In this document: positions 11,537-21,186 of the stretch, in pieces
Numbering within the stretch: position 1 is the first letter of the stretch
Layout of the letters: every line of letters begins with the position of its first letter
DNA from: Hydrogenophaga sp.
Lineage (GTDB): Bacteria > Pseudomonadota > Gammaproteobacteria > Burkholderiales > Burkholderiaceae_C
Direction of reading: 5' to 3'
DNA length: 64,000 nt
NCBI GenBank assembly: GCA_011391595.1
Contig: JAABQG010000013.1
Span: forward strand, 1-64,000
The notes under the pieces: generated by a model
What the model was told of the DNA's origin: nothing
Seen by the model: only the letters and a program-made list of their open reading frames with translations
Databases searched by the model: none
Made by a program: the position numbers and the translations under genes

Positions 11537-13000
11537 ATGACCTCGTTCGATCAGTTCCTGCAGCAACACCCCGCCTACGCCACGACCCACTCGCTCGACG
11601 CGCTGCGCGCTGCGCAGTACGGGCGACTCGATGCGCAGGACCAGGTCTATCTGGACTACACCGGCGCCGGCCTGCACGCAGCAGGCCAAGTCCACGAGCA
11701 TGCGGAAATGCTGGCCGAGAACGTGCTGGGCAATCCGCATTCGGTCAGCCCCAGCTCGATGGAAATGACGCGCCGCGTGGAGCAGGCCCGGGCTGCGGTC
11801 CTGGATTACTTCAACGCCACCGGCGACTACACCGCCATCTTTACGCTGAATGCGTCGGGCGCGCTGAAGCTGGTGGGCGAGTCCTATCCGTTTGCACCAG
11901 GCGGGCGACTGCTGCTGACGGCCGACAACCACAACTCTGTCAACGGTATCCGCGAGTTCGCGCAGGCCCGGGGGGCCACGGTGGCTTATGCGCCGCTGAC
12001 GCGCCCCGATCTGCGCATCGATCAACCGGCCATGGACGCCCTGCTGGCGCAGGCCGACCCGGCGGCAGCCAATCTGCTGGCGTTTCCGGCGCAATCCAAC
12101 TTCTCCGGGGTCAAGCACCCGCTGGCGTTGATTGACAAGGCGCGGGCACAAGGCTGGCACGTGCTGCTGGACGCGGCCGCCTATGTGCCGACCAACCGGC
12201 TGGACCTGCGCGAGGTGACGCCGGACTTCGTCGTGATGTCGTTCTACAAGATGTTCGGCTACCCGACCGGCGTGGGTTGCCTGCTGGTGCGCAACGAGGC
12301 GCTGGCGGCGCTGCGCCGCCCCTGGTTTGGCGGCGGCACGGTCAACTTCGCCACGGTTCAGGGACGCATGCATGTGTTGTCGAAAGGCGAAGCCGGTTTT
12401 GAAGACGGCACGCTGAACTACCTGAGCATTCCGGCGGTGGAGATCGGCCTGCGCCACCTGCAGCGCGTGGGCCTGGAGAACATCCAGGCCCGGGTCAACG
12501 CATTGACGCAGTGGCTGATCACACAGCTGCTGGCCCTGCACCACACCAACGGCCGGCCGATGGTTCGCCTGTATGGCCCGGCGAACATGCACCTGCGCGG
12601 CGGCACCGTCACCCTGAACCTGTACGACCCAAACGGCCACCTGGTGGACTACCGCCGCGTCGAGGAACTGGCGGGCGAGGCGCGCATCTCGCTGCGCACG
12701 GGCTGCTTCTGCAACCCGGGTGCGGGAGAAAGCGCCGAAGACCTGAACGAAGACGACATGCGCGCCGGCATCCAGGCGGCGGGCGCCGAGATCAACCTGC
12801 AGCGTTTTGTTCAGGTGATGCAGGGCCGGGGCGGCAAGAGCGCAGGCGCGATCCGCGTGTCCACCGGACTGGCCAGCAATTTCAACGATGTCGAGCGGTT
12901 TCTGGCGTTTGTCGCAGGCTTCAGGGATCAGACCGCGCTGACGATCGGCACAGTCTCCTTCGACATCGACTCCTGCCGCGTGGTGCGCGACGGGGGTTGA
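11537..13000 (+). CDS. Class V aminotransferase-fold, PLP-dependent (MOSC-sulfurase/desulfurase-like)
   Basis: 487-residue PLP enzyme of the NifS/Csd/molybdenum-cofactor-sulfurase group. Visible: YLDYTGAGLHAAGQV at the N terminus, TLNASGALKLVGESYPF, FPAQSNFSGVKHPL, the PLP-lysine region VVMSFYKMFGYPTGVGCLLV, and RTGCFCNPGAGE with the conserved Cys that in MOCOS-like enzymes carries persulfide. No MOSC domain is fused. The function is probably Cys desulfuration or sulfur transfer, but the acceptor is unknown. Start at 11537 chosen because the conserved fold begins at once; no strong ribosome-binding site is visible. Confidence 0.8.
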   Translation: MTSFDQFLQQHPAYATTHSLDALRAAQYGRLDAQDQVYLDYTGAGLHAAGQVHEHAEMLAENVLGNPHSVSPSSMEMTRRVEQARAAVLDYFNATGDYTAIFTLNASGALKLVGESYPFAPGGRLLLTADNHNSVNGIREFAQARGATVAYAPLTRPDLRIDQPAMDALLAQADPAAANLLAFPAQSNFSGVKHPLALIDKARAQGWHVLLDAAAYVPTNRLDLREVTPDFVVMSFYKMFGYPTGVGCLLVRNEALAALRRPWFGGGTVNFATVQGRMHVLSKGEAGFEDGTLNYLSIPAVEIGLRHLQRVGLENIQARVNALTQWLITQLLALHHTNGRPMVRLYGPANMHLRGGTVTLNLYDPNGHLVDYRRVEELAGEARISLRTGCFCNPGAGESAEDLNEDDMRAGIQAAGAEINLQRFVQVMQGRGGKSAGAIRVSTGLASNFNDVERFLAFVAGFRDQTALTIGTVSFDIDSCRVVRDGG

Positions 13001-13017
13001 GCAGGCCATCGAGGCCC

Positions 13018-13044
13018 AAAAAAGCCGCCCTCGGGCGGGCGGTC
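13018..13044 (-). terminator. Rho-independent terminator of dienelactone hydrolase gene
   Basis: On the minus strand a CCGCCC/GGGCGG hairpin (arms at 13026-13031 and 13038-13043) is followed by at least six T (aaaaaaa at 13018-13024 on the plus strand). It sits between convergent genes. Confidence 0.65.
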
Positions 13045-13062
13045 CGGGACGGGCGAGCGGGG

Positions 13063-13962
13063 TCAGGCCACGCCGTTGGCCTTGAACCACTCCAGCGCCC
13101 GCTTCCACCCGTCGTCAGCGGCTTCCTTGCGGTAGCTGGGGCGGTAGTCGGCGTGGAACGCGTGCGGCGCGTCCGGGTAGACCACGAATTTCGAGGCCTT
13201 GGCCGCCGCATTGCCCGCCGCCAGCGCCGCCTTCATCTTTTCGACGGAGTCCAGCGGGATGCCTGTATCCGCGCCGCCGTAGAGGCCGAGCACCGGGCCG
13301 GCCAGGTTGGCGGCGATATCGATCGGGTTCTTCGGCGTGAGATCGTTCTGCGCGCCCACCAGGCGGCCGTACCAGGCCACACCGGCCTTCACGTTCTTGT
13401 TGTGGGCCGCGTAGAGCCAGGTCTGGCGACCGCCCCAGCAGAAGCCGGTGACGGCCAGCCGGCTGACGTCGCCCCCGTTGGCAGCGGCCCATTTGACCGT
13501 GGCATCCAGGTCGCCCATGACCTGGGCGTCCGGCACCTTGTCAACAACTTCCGCCAGCAACCGGGCCATTTCACCGTAGCTCTGGGCGTCGCCCTGGCGC
13601 TCAAACAGTTCGGGGGCGATGGCCAGATAGCCAGCCCGGGCGAAGCGGCGTGCCGTGTCGGCGATGTACTCATGCACACCGAAGATCTCGGACAGCACCA
13701 GCACCACGGGCAGCCCGGTCTTGCCGGCGGGCGCGGCGCGGTAAGCGGCCATCTTGAAGCCGTTGACGTCGATCGTCACCTCGCCAGCGGTCAGGCCCTC
13801 GCTGGAGGTCTTGATCGCCGTCTGCGCCATGATCGGCAATGTGGAAGCGGCATAGCCCACGCCCAGCGCCGCCTTGAGCGCGGTGCGCCGGGTGGCGCCA
13901 GCCTCGGTGGAGCGGCCGGGCAGCAGGGCATCGAATTCGGATTTCAGGTCATCGCGCAGCAT
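13063..13962 (-). CDS. Dienelactone hydrolase family, Tat-exported
   Basis: 299-residue alpha/beta hydrolase. The N terminus carries TRRTALKAALGVGYAAST, a twin-arginine-like signal, so the enzyme is likely exported folded. The catalytic set of dienelactone hydrolases is visible: SEIFGVHEYI (Glu), the nucleophile Cys in GFCWGG, an Asp in GGADTGIPLD and the His in DAPHAFHADYRPSYR. Start at 13962 is supported by AGGAG eight bases upstream; a longer form from 14004 is less likely. Natural substrate unknown; these enzymes open lactones or esters. Single gene with its own terminator. Confidence 0.85.
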   Translation of the reverse strand: MLRDDLKSEFDALLPGRSTEAGATRRTALKAALGVGYAASTLPIMAQTAIKTSSEGLTAGEVTIDVNGFKMAAYRAAPAGKTGLPVVLVLSEIFGVHEYIADTARRFARAGYLAIAPELFERQGDAQSYGEMARLLAEVVDKVPDAQVMGDLDATVKWAAANGGDVSRLAVTGFCWGGRQTWLYAAHNKNVKAGVAWYGRLVGAQNDLTPKNPIDIAANLAGPVLGLYGGADTGIPLDSVEKMKAALAAGNAAAKASKFVVYPDAPHAFHADYRPSYRKEAADDGWKRALEWFKANGVA

Positions 13963-14070
13963 CTGTAGAACTCCTGACAAGGGGTGCGGGAAACAAACCA
14001 ACACCGAGTCTAGGAAGAAAATTGAATGCCTGCAGCGCTCACGGTCTTTCGATACAGACCCGTTTGCGCG

Positions 14071-16899
14071 TCAGTGCGCCTGGTCCCAGTTCGGCCCGAC
14101 GCCCACCTCGGCCAGCAGCGGCACCTTGAGCTCGGCGACACCGGCCATGAGGCGCGGAATTTCGGTTTTCAGCCACCCCACTTCCGCCAAGGGCACCTCG
14201 AACACCAGTTCGTCATGCACCTGCATGATCATCTTGGTGCCGCGCTGCTCGGCGTCCAGCACCTGCTGCACCGCCACCATGCTCATCTTGATCAGGTCGG
14301 CCGCCGTGCCCTGCATCGGCGCATTGATGGCTGCGCGCTCGGCCCCGCTGCGGCGCGGGCCGTTGGGCGAGTTGATCTCGGGCAGGTACAGGCGCCGGCC
14401 GAACACGGTCTCGACATAACCCTGCGCCTTGGCAAGTTGTTTGGTCTCGTCCATGTAGCGCTTCACGCCGGGGTAGCGCTGAAAGTAGCGGTCGATGTAG
14501 GCGGCGGCCGCCTTGGTCTCGATAGCCAGGTTCTTCGCCAGGCCGAAGGCGCTCATGCCGTAGATCAGCCCGAAATTGATGACCTTGGCGTAGCGGCGCT
14601 GCTCGCTGCTGACCTGATCGGGCTCCACGCCAAACACCTCCCCCGCCGTGGCGCGGTGCACGTCCAGCCCAGCGGTAAAGGCGTGCAGCAGCGCCTCGTC
14701 GCCGCTGAGGTGGGCCATGATGCGCAGCTCGATCTGGCTGTAGTCGGCGCTGGCGATGACGCAGCCTGACGGCGCCACGAAGGCCTCGCGCACGCGCCGG
14801 CCCTCGGGCGTGCGGATCGGGATGTTCTGCAGGTTGGGGTCGTTGCTGGACAGCCGCCCGGTCACGGCCACGGCCTGTGCGTAGTGCGTGTGCACGCGCC
14901 CGGTGCGCGGGTTTGCGAGTTGGGCCAGCTTGTCGGTGTAGGTGCCCTTGAGCTTGGCCAGGCCGCGGTGCTCCAGGATTTTCGCCGGTAGCGGGTAGTC
15001 CTCGGCCAGCTTCTCCAGCACCTCCTCGTCGGTGCTGCGCGCGCCGGTGGCGGTCTTCTTGATGACCGGCAGGCCCAGTTTGTCGAAGAAGATCTCGCCG
15101 AGCTGCTTGGGGCTGCTCAGGTTGAAGGGCTGGCCGGCAATGGCGTAGGCCTCGTTTTCAAGGGCCACGATGCGCTGGCCCAGTTCATGGCTTTGCGCGG
15201 CCAAGGTGGGTGCATCGATCAGCACGCCGTTGCGCTCGATGCGGAAGAGCGCCTCGCTGCTGGCGATTTCCAGCTCGTAAATGGCGCGCAACTTCACGTC
15301 GTGCGCCAGCCGGGGCCACAGCACCTGGTGCACGGCCAGCGTCTGGTCGGAGTCTTCACATGAGTATTCAGACGCCCTGGCCACGTCCACCTGGGCGAAG
15401 GGGATCTGGTGCGCGCCCTTGCCGCAAAGATCTTCGTAATTGATGCCGCTGCGCCCCAGGTGGCGCTCGGCCAGGCTGGCCAAGCCGTGCGGCTTGTGCA
15501 CTTCGAGCACATAGCTCTGCAGCATGGTGTCGTGCACATAGCCCTGCACTTCGATGCCATGGTTGGCAAACACATGGCGGTCGTACTTGATGTGCTGCCC
15601 GAGTTTGTGCCGGGCCGGGTTTTCCAGCCAGGGTTTGAGGCGGGCCAGCACGGCGTCGAAAGGCAACTGCTCAGCTGCGTCGGGGCCGGCGTGGCGCAGC
15701 GGGATGTAGGCGGCCTCACCGGGCGTCACGCTGAAGCTGATGCCGACGATTTCGGCACGCATCTCGTCCAGCGAGGTGGTCTCGGTGTCCAGCGCCACCA
15801 GCTCGGCGGCCTCGACACGCGCCAGCCAGGTGTCGAAGGCCTCCCAGGTCAGTAGGGTGTCGTAGCCCGGAGTGACGCCACCGGGCCCGGCGTCAGAACC
15901 GGCTTCGGACGGGTCAGTGCCCGGATCGTCGAACAGACTTGGCGCCGCCTGCCGCTCGGGCTGGGTTGGCCGGGCGGCCTTGCTTGCGCTCGCGGGCTTC
16001 GCCAGAACGTCCGCCTCGCCGCCCAGGGCCCTGGCCAGCCCCTTGAAACCAAATTTCTCATAAAAAACGATCAAACCCAGCGTGTCAGGGTCATTGATTG
16101 CTATCGAATTCATATCTGGCAGCTCGGGCACCCAGCCGTTCAGGTCGCAATCGGTCTTGACCGTCAGCAGCGAGCGCGCGGTCGGAAGCCAGTCCAGCGC
16201 CTTGCGCAGGTTCTCGCCGGCCGCGCCCTTAATCTTGTCGGCGTTGGCCACCACGCCGTCGAGCGAGCCGTATTCCTGTAGCCACTTGGCGGCAGTCTTG
16301 GGACCGACCTTTTCCACGCCGGGCACGTTGTCAACCTGGTCGCCCACCAGTGTCTGGAAGTCCACCATCAGGCGCGCGGGCACGCCGAATTCGGCTTCCA
16401 CCCCAGCCAGGTCACGCCGGCGGCCGTTCATGGTGTCGATGATGGTGATGTGCTCGTCCACCAGTTGCGCCAGGTCCTTGTCGCCGCTGGAAACGATCAC
16501 TTCGATACCCTGTCGCGCGGCCGTGACCGCGAGCGTGCCGATGACGTCGTCGGCCTCCACGCCAGGCACGTCCAGCACTTTCCAGCCGAGCAGCCGCACC
16601 ACCTCATGAATTGGTGGGATCTGCGCCCGCAAGTCGTCCGGCATCGGGCTGCGCTGCGCCTTGTACTCGGGATAGATCGCGTCGCGGAACGTCGGGCCCT
16701 TGGCGTCGAACACGCAGGCGGCGTAGTCGGCCCGCACGTCCTTGCGCAGCCGCTCCATCATGTTGATCATGCCGCGAATGGCCCCGGTAGCCGGGCTGGT
16801 GGGGTCGCCCGGCACGGCACGCAAATCGGGCATGGCATGGAATGCGCGGTAGAGGTAGCTGGACCCGTCCACCAGCAGCAGCGTCTTCTTTTCGGTCAT
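14071..16899 (-). CDS. polA: DNA polymerase I
   Basis: About 942 residues. Domains: 5'-3' exonuclease (start TLLLVDGSSYLYRAFHAMP, with VPGVEADDVIGTLA and VDNVPGVEKVGPKTA), a linker of about 60 residues, an intact 3'-5' exonuclease (VALDTETTSLDEMRAEIVG retains Asp and Glu, so proofreading is expected), and the polymerase (ADYSQIELRIMAHLSGD, RRYAKVINFGLIYGMSAFG, MQVHDELVFEVP). Acts in Okazaki fragment processing and repair. Start taken at MTEKK; a Met five residues earlier is possible. The linker contains one copy of a dispersed palindrome (16100-16116). Divergent from thrB. Confidence 0.97.
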   Translation of the reverse strand: MTEKKTLLLVDGSSYLYRAFHAMPDLRAVPGDPTSPATGAIRGMINMMERLRKDVRADYAACVFDAKGPTFRDAIYPEYKAQRSPMPDDLRAQIPPIHEVVRLLGWKVLDVPGVEADDVIGTLAVTAARQGIEVIVSSGDKDLAQLVDEHITIIDTMNGRRRDLAGVEAEFGVPARLMVDFQTLVGDQVDNVPGVEKVGPKTAAKWLQEYGSLDGVVANADKIKGAAGENLRKALDWLPTARSLLTVKTDCDLNGWVPELPDMNSIAINDPDTLGLIVFYEKFGFKGLARALGGEADVLAKPASASKAARPTQPERQAAPSLFDDPGTDPSEAGSDAGPGGVTPGYDTLLTWEAFDTWLARVEAAELVALDTETTSLDEMRAEIVGISFSVTPGEAAYIPLRHAGPDAAEQLPFDAVLARLKPWLENPARHKLGQHIKYDRHVFANHGIEVQGYVHDTMLQSYVLEVHKPHGLASLAERHLGRSGINYEDLCGKGAHQIPFAQVDVARASEYSCEDSDQTLAVHQVLWPRLAHDVKLRAIYELEIASSEALFRIERNGVLIDAPTLAAQSHELGQRIVALENEAYAIAGQPFNLSSPKQLGEIFFDKLGLPVIKKTATGARSTDEEVLEKLAEDYPLPAKILEHRGLAKLKGTYTDKLAQLANPRTGRVHTHYAQAVAVTGRLSSNDPNLQNIPIRTPEGRRVREAFVAPSGCVIASADYSQIELRIMAHLSGDEALLHAFTAGLDVHRATAGEVFGVEPDQVSSEQRRYAKVINFGLIYGMSAFGLAKNLAIETKAAAAYIDRYFQRYPGVKRYMDETKQLAKAQGYVETVFGRRLYLPEINSPNGPRRSGAERAAINAPMQGTAADLIKMSMVAVQQVLDAEQRGTKMIMQVHDELVFEVPLAEVGWLKTEIPRLMAGVAELKVPLLAEVGVGPNWDQAH
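16100..16116. repeat. Degenerate GCTAY-N7-RTAGC palindrome inside polA
   Basis: GCTAT-CGAATTC-ATATC, one mismatch from the palindrome seen at 25602, 33546 and 47935. It codes part of the variable linker between the two exonuclease domains of PolA. Confidence 0.35.
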
Positions 16900-16978
16900 G
16901 GTCGCATTGTGCATGGGCCGGGGCCGCGCTGGCGGACTCTACAATCGCCCGATGCCGCCCCAAAGATTTCACTGACTG

Positions 16979-17929
16979 ATGGCTGTTTTTACCGAAGTAT
17001 CCCGCGATGAGGCCCAGCGCCTGATGGACGAACTGAACCTGGGCGAGCTCACCGAGCTGCGCGGGATCGAAGGCGGCATTGAAAACACCAATTATTTCGC
17101 CACCACCCGCGACGGCGCCTACGTGCTCACGCTGTTCGAGCGGCTGACATTCGAGCAGCTCCCCTTTTACCTTCACCTGATGAAGCACCTCGCGACGCAC
17201 GACATCCCCGTGCCTGACCCGGCCGCCAACCAGGATGGCGAGATCCTGCACACCGTCTGCGGCAAACCTGCTGCCGTGGTGAGCCGCCTTTGCGGCAGGA
17301 GCCAGCTCGCGCCCGATCGGGAACACTGCGCGTCCGTGGGGACGATGCTTGCGCGCATGCACATGGCCGGAAGGGACTTTGACCGTCAGCAGCCGAATCT
17401 TCGCGGTCTGCCCTGGTGGAACGAGACGGTGCCCTTGGTACTGCCCTTTCTGAGCCCGTCACAGGCTGCATTGATCCTGGGCGAACTGGCTTACCAGAAC
17501 CACGTTGCAGCCTCCAGCGCCTACGCCGCACTGCCCCGCGGCCCGGTGCACGCCGACCTGTTCCGCGACAACGTGATGTTCGACGGCGCAGAGCTGACCG
17601 GCTTCTTCGACTTCTATTTCGCAGGCGTCGATGCCTGGTTGTTCGACGTGGCGGTGTGCATGAACGACTGGTGCATCGACCTGACCACCGCCGCGCACGA
17701 CCCCACCCGCGCGCATGCCTTCCTGAGCGCCTACTGCGCAGTGCGCGAGCTGCAAGCCGCCGAAAGGCGTCTGCTGCCCGCCCTGCTACGCGCCGCTGCC
17801 CTGCGCTTCTGGATTTCGCGCCTATGGGATTTCCATCTGCCGCGGGAGGCCGCCATGCTCAAACCCCACGACCCCACCCACTTTGAACGGGTCTTGCGCG
17901 AACGCGTCGCGCACCCCGTAAACGCCTGA
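16979..17929 (+). CDS. thrB: Homoserine kinase (ThrB, choline-kinase-like fold)
   Basis: 316-residue kinase of the APH/ChoK superfamily that phosphorylates homoserine in threonine synthesis; this is the form used by many proteobacteria rather than the GHMP-type enzyme of E. coli. Seen: [15 protein letters not shown] (ATP loop), YVLTLFERL, the catalytic loop [15 protein letters not shown] and the metal-binding [19 protein letters not shown]. Length is normal. The next gene begins one base after the stop, suggesting cotranscription. Confidence 0.94.
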   Translation: MAVFTEVSRDEAQRLMDELNLGELTELRGIEGGIENTNYFATTRDGAYVLTLFERLTFEQLPFYLHLMKHLATHDIPVPDPAANQDGEILHTVCGKPAAVVSRLCGRSQLAPDREHCASVGTMLARMHMAGRDFDRQQPNLRGLPWWNETVPLVLPFLSPSQAALILGELAYQNHVAASSAYAALPRGPVHADLFRDNVMFDGAELTGFFDFYFAGVDAWLFDVAVCMNDWCIDLTTAAHDPTRAHAFLSAYCAVRELQAAERRLLPALLRAAALRFWISRLWDFHLPREAAMLKPHDPTHFERVLRERVAHPVNA

Positions 17930-17930
17930 C

Positions 17931-18740
17931 ATGAAACTGAATATCGTTCCCGCCCGCACTGGACTGGTCTGGGTAAAACTCGGCATCCTCACGTTCTTCC
18001 GGCAACCGCTGGCCCTGGCAGGGTTGTTCTTCATGTTCATGGCCTTGATGTCCGTGGCCTCCATGGTGCCCTACGTGGGCAGTGCCATGGCATTGACGCT
18101 CCTGCCAGCGGCGACGCTGGGCTTGATGGCCGCAACGCAGGAGGCCAGCAAGGGAAAATTCCCCATGCCAACGATCCTGATCAGCGCGTTTCGTGCGGGT
18201 CGCCAGCAGATGCGGGCCATGTTGATTCTTGGCGTGCTGTACGCGGCAGGTTTCCTGGGAATCATGGGCATCTCCGCGCTTTTTGATGGAGGCAAGTTCG
18301 CGCAGCTTTACCTGGTCGGCGGAAAGATCACCCAGGAACTGGTGATGGCACCGGATTTCCAGGTGGCCATGTGGGTGGCCACCGCCCTGTACCTGCCGCT
18401 GTCGCTGCTGTTCTGGCATGCGCCCGCACTGGTGCACTGGCATGGCGTTTCGCCCCTGAAAAGCCTGTTTTTCAGCCTGGTGGCGTGCATCCGCAACATG
18501 GGCGCGTTTACCGTCTATGGCTTGGCCTGGCTCGGCGTGTTTTTTGCCGGTGGGCTGGTGGTGATCCTGTCCGCGAGCCTGATCAGCAGTCCCGAATTTG
18601 CCGCCGCTGCGATGGTCCCGGTGATGTTGATGATGGCGGCCATGTTCTTCACTTCGATCTTTTTCACCATCCGCGACTGCTTCCTTGCGGACGAAGCCCC
18701 CACCGAAGCTGCATCGCAGACCAGGTCAGACGCTCCCTGA
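17931..18740 (+). CDS. BPSS1780-type integral membrane protein
   Basis: 269-residue inner-membrane protein with about six hydrophobic helices and no catalytic motif. Begins MKLNIVPARTGLVWVKLGI; the N-terminal motif followed by FFRQPLALAGLFFMFMA is typical of the BPSS1780 family found across Burkholderiales, usually next to thrB or polA. Function unknown. One base separates it from thrB. Confidence 0.78.
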   Translation: MKLNIVPARTGLVWVKLGILTFFRQPLALAGLFFMFMALMSVASMVPYVGSAMALTLLPAATLGLMAATQEASKGKFPMPTILISAFRAGRQQMRAMLILGVLYAAGFLGIMGISALFDGGKFAQLYLVGGKITQELVMAPDFQVAMWVATALYLPLSLLFWHAPALVHWHGVSPLKSLFFSLVACIRNMGAFTVYGLAWLGVFFAGGLVVILSASLISSPEFAAAAMVPVMLMMAAMFFTSIFFTIRDCFLADEAPTEAASQTRSDAP

Positions 18741-18785
18741 AGGGCACCAAGGCCATCCCGGGCATCCCGCCTGCCTGCAGATCGC

Positions 18786-20216
18786 CTACAGCAGTGGACT
18801 CATCACCTGCATGGCGTTTTCGAGCGTGCGGCGCCACCAGGGCCGCGTCATCCAGTCTGCATGCACAACCGGATCCGATCTTGATTCATAGTGGCGCTGA
18901 AGCGCGCGCATCTCGGCAGAGAAATCCTGGTCGAAAGCGATGAGCGAAACCTCGAAATTGAGCTCGAAGCTGCGCAGATCGAGGTTGACCGTACCGAAAA
19001 TGGTGATCTCCTCGTCGACCACCATGCTCTTGGTGTGCAAAAGGCCTTCGCGAAAATGCAGGATGGTGATGCCAACGGAGAGCAAATCGTCGTTGTAAGC
19101 ACGACTGGCGTACCGGACCATCATTGAATCTATCTTCTCGGGCACGATCAGGATGACGCGCACGCCGCGCATCGCGGCCGAGCGCAGTGCCGTGAGCAGG
19201 GCCTCAGTGGGAATGAAATAGGGCGTGGTCAGGACAATCTCGTGCCTTGCCGCGTAAATGGCCGCGAGCAGAACCTGTTCGATCTGCCAGTTCGACGATT
19301 GGGGACCTGACGGAAAGATCTGGACCTGGCTGTTTCCCACCACAGGCAGTTCAGGCGGAGGCGGCGGGGCAAAGTCGGCGCCGGTCTGCAACGCGGTCAG
19401 GGACAGCGAAACCGCTTCGAGCACCCACGCTGACGGTCCTTCGATCCGGACCATGGCGTCCACCCACTCGCCCACCCCTGCGTCCTGCTTGAAGAAACGG
19501 GGGTCGGCGATATTCATGCTGCCAGTGTAGGCAATGCTGCGGTCGATCACCGCGATCTTGCGGTGGTCGCGCAGGTCGAATCGGACGAACAGCGCGCGCA
19601 CCGGATTGACCGGCAGGACTTCGACCACACGCACGCCGGCCTGCCGAAGCAAGCCGATCGCCGTGCTCTTGAAAAACGGCCGGCTGCCCAGCGAATCCAT
19701 CAGGGTGGAACACGCGACGCCGCGCTGCGCGGCGCGAACCAGCGCCGCCACCAGGTCGTCAACGAACCCGCCGGCGCTCCAGATGTAGAACTCCATGTGA
19801 ACGAAAGTCCGGGCCGCGTCAATATCGGCAATCAGGGCACGGATGCTGGTTTCGCTGTCAGGCAGTAGTTGCAGGCGGTGGCCCCCTAGCACGGGCATCC
19901 CGACCGACCCGGTCGCGAGCCGGCTGATACCCTGGGCACCAGGCTTCAAGGTGTCAGGCGCCACAACGATGCCGGCCGGAATGCCCTGGGCCCACTGGAG
20001 GACCTGTGGCTGCAGGGCAATCGCCCGCTGCATCCAGGTCCGCCCAAGACGCCGTTCGCCAATGAGCAGGTAAATCAGCACGCCAATGATCGGTACGAGT
20101 ACGACAAGCAGAAGCCAGGCCAGCGCACTTCCCTTGGTATTGCGCCGCGAAAATATGCGCAACGCCACCGCCAGCAACACGCAGACATGGAGGAAAGTCA
20201 GGAAGCTGAAATACAT
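18786..20216 (-). CDS. cls: Cardiolipin synthase
   Basis: 476-residue phospholipase-D superfamily membrane enzyme that condenses phosphatidylglycerol into cardiolipin. Two N-terminal transmembrane helices (residues about 5-60, including LVVLVPIIGVLIYLLIG) precede the catalytic part. The first HKD motif is HRKIAVIDRSIAYTGSMN and the second is HTKSMVVDEEITIFGTVN. The ending WMTRPWWRRTLENAMQVMSPLL is typical of bacterial Cls. Convergent with the BPSS1780 gene and divergent from a tiny CcoQ-like gene. Confidence 0.93.
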   Translation of the reverse strand: MYFSFLTFLHVCVLLAVALRIFSRRNTKGSALAWLLLVVLVPIIGVLIYLLIGERRLGRTWMQRAIALQPQVLQWAQGIPAGIVVAPDTLKPGAQGISRLATGSVGMPVLGGHRLQLLPDSETSIRALIADIDAARTFVHMEFYIWSAGGFVDDLVAALVRAAQRGVACSTLMDSLGSRPFFKSTAIGLLRQAGVRVVEVLPVNPVRALFVRFDLRDHRKIAVIDRSIAYTGSMNIADPRFFKQDAGVGEWVDAMVRIEGPSAWVLEAVSLSLTALQTGADFAPPPPPELPVVGNSQVQIFPSGPQSSNWQIEQVLLAAIYAARHEIVLTTPYFIPTEALLTALRSAAMRGVRVILIVPEKIDSMMVRYASRAYNDDLLSVGITILHFREGLLHTKSMVVDEEITIFGTVNLDLRSFELNFEVSLIAFDQDFSAEMRALQRHYESRSDPVVHADWMTRPWWRRTLENAMQVMSPLL

Positions 20217-20294
20217 GGGCTGAAGTGTAGGGGCATGGTGGCACGGAGTCGGGGGTAATAATCAGCCTGGGGGACCCCACTTTCAGGAGAAAGA

Positions 20295-20435
20295 ATGACA
20301 TTGACCGTTTACCTATTGCTGCTCATTGCCGCCTTCGCCGTCATCCTGATCTGGGCGTTCGGCCGAAAACGCAAGGCGCGTTTCGAGAAAGACGGCAAGA
20401 TTCCGTTCGAGTCCGGCAAGGATGAGGCGCCCTGA
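20295..20435 (+). CDS. CcoQ/FixQ-like small membrane protein
   Basis: 46-residue peptide with CAGGAGA five bases before ATG 20295. Residues 3-22 form one transmembrane helix (LTVYLLLLIAAFAVILIWAF), followed by a basic stretch RKRKARFE and the tail GKIPFESGKDEAP. The one-helix, basic patch, aromatic-Glu, LPF-like layout matches the CcoQ/FixQ assembly subunit of cbb3 oxidase. No ccoN, ccoO or ccoP is nearby, so it is an orphan. It could instead be an unrelated small membrane protein; similarity was judged by eye only. Confidence 0.6.
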   Translation: MTLTVYLLLLIAAFAVILIWAFGRKRKARFEKDGKIPFESGKDEAP

Positions 20436-20617
20436 GAATGCATCGGCAGACTGCCACCGTGCAATTGCCGAGCGATGACGGTGGCGTCAAGATCGATGGC
20501 GTCGAGTGAAAGAAACGCCCCCTGGGCGAACAAATGTATCGCCGCCTGATCCTCACCCCGTAGGCAGCACAGGATTGAGGCAGAATTCAACCGTATCACG
20601 CAACCAAAGTGCTTGTC

Positions 20618-21160
20618 ATGACCTACCGAACGCTGATGGCCCTCTTGCTTTCGCTTGTGCCCATCTTTGCTGCCGCCCAGACGTCCGTTTACGAGTCGAA
20701 GGGCAAATCCGGACCCGTATTTTCGGACCAGCCTTCGCCGGGCGCCACGCAACTCAATTTGCCACCCCCCAACGTGATCCAGGGGCCTGGCGCGCCCCCG
20801 TCCCAAGGTCCTGCGCCGACACCGGCGGTGGACCCGGCGCCCTATAGCAAGCTGGTGATTGTGTCCCCGGAAAGTGGGGGAACCCTGTGGAGCAACGATG
20901 GCGCGTTTGACATGCAGATCCAGGCCACCCCTCGTTTGCAGACCCAACGAGGCGACGTTGTCCGGGTAAAGATTGACGGCAACACGCTTTCGAGGGCCTT
21001 CTCAGGCACCACCCTCAACGTTTCGGCCACGGACTGGAACCGCGCGGCCGCTGAGAGCAATGTCGAGCACACGCTCCAGGTGATCATCGTTGACCAGAAC
21101 GGTGCCGTAGTGATCCAATCCGCCCCGGTCAGTGTCTACCTCCGTCGACACACGAAGTAA
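20618..21160 (+). CDS. Exported DUF4124-like protein (paralogue 1)
   Basis: 180-residue exported protein. Residues 1-21 are a signal peptide ending IFAAAQ. It continues TSVYESKGKSGPVFSDQPSPG, a short N-terminal region like the DUF4124 domain, then a Pro-rich linker (PPPNVIQGPGAPPSQGPAP) and a beta-rich C-terminal domain (about residues 80-180) ending VVIQSAPVSVYLRRHTK. The protein encoded at 28429-29118 shares the whole layout, so they are paralogues. Probably periplasmic; function unknown. An in-frame GTG at 20609 is the alternative start. Confidence 0.75.
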   Translation: MTYRTLMALLLSLVPIFAAAQTSVYESKGKSGPVFSDQPSPGATQLNLPPPNVIQGPGAPPSQGPAPTPAVDPAPYSKLVIVSPESGGTLWSNDGAFDMQIQATPRLQTQRGDVVRVKIDGNTLSRAFSGTTLNVSATDWNRAAAESNVEHTLQVIIVDQNGAVVIQSAPVSVYLRRHTK

Positions 21161-21186
21161 AACCCCGCGCTGACGGCCTTGGCGCC

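Noticed and set aside
11441-13108. A long upstream extension of the enoyl-CoA hydratase frame
   Set aside because: The extra codons are antisense to the class V aminotransferase gene and show no domain; the conserved crotonase domain begins at 11440.
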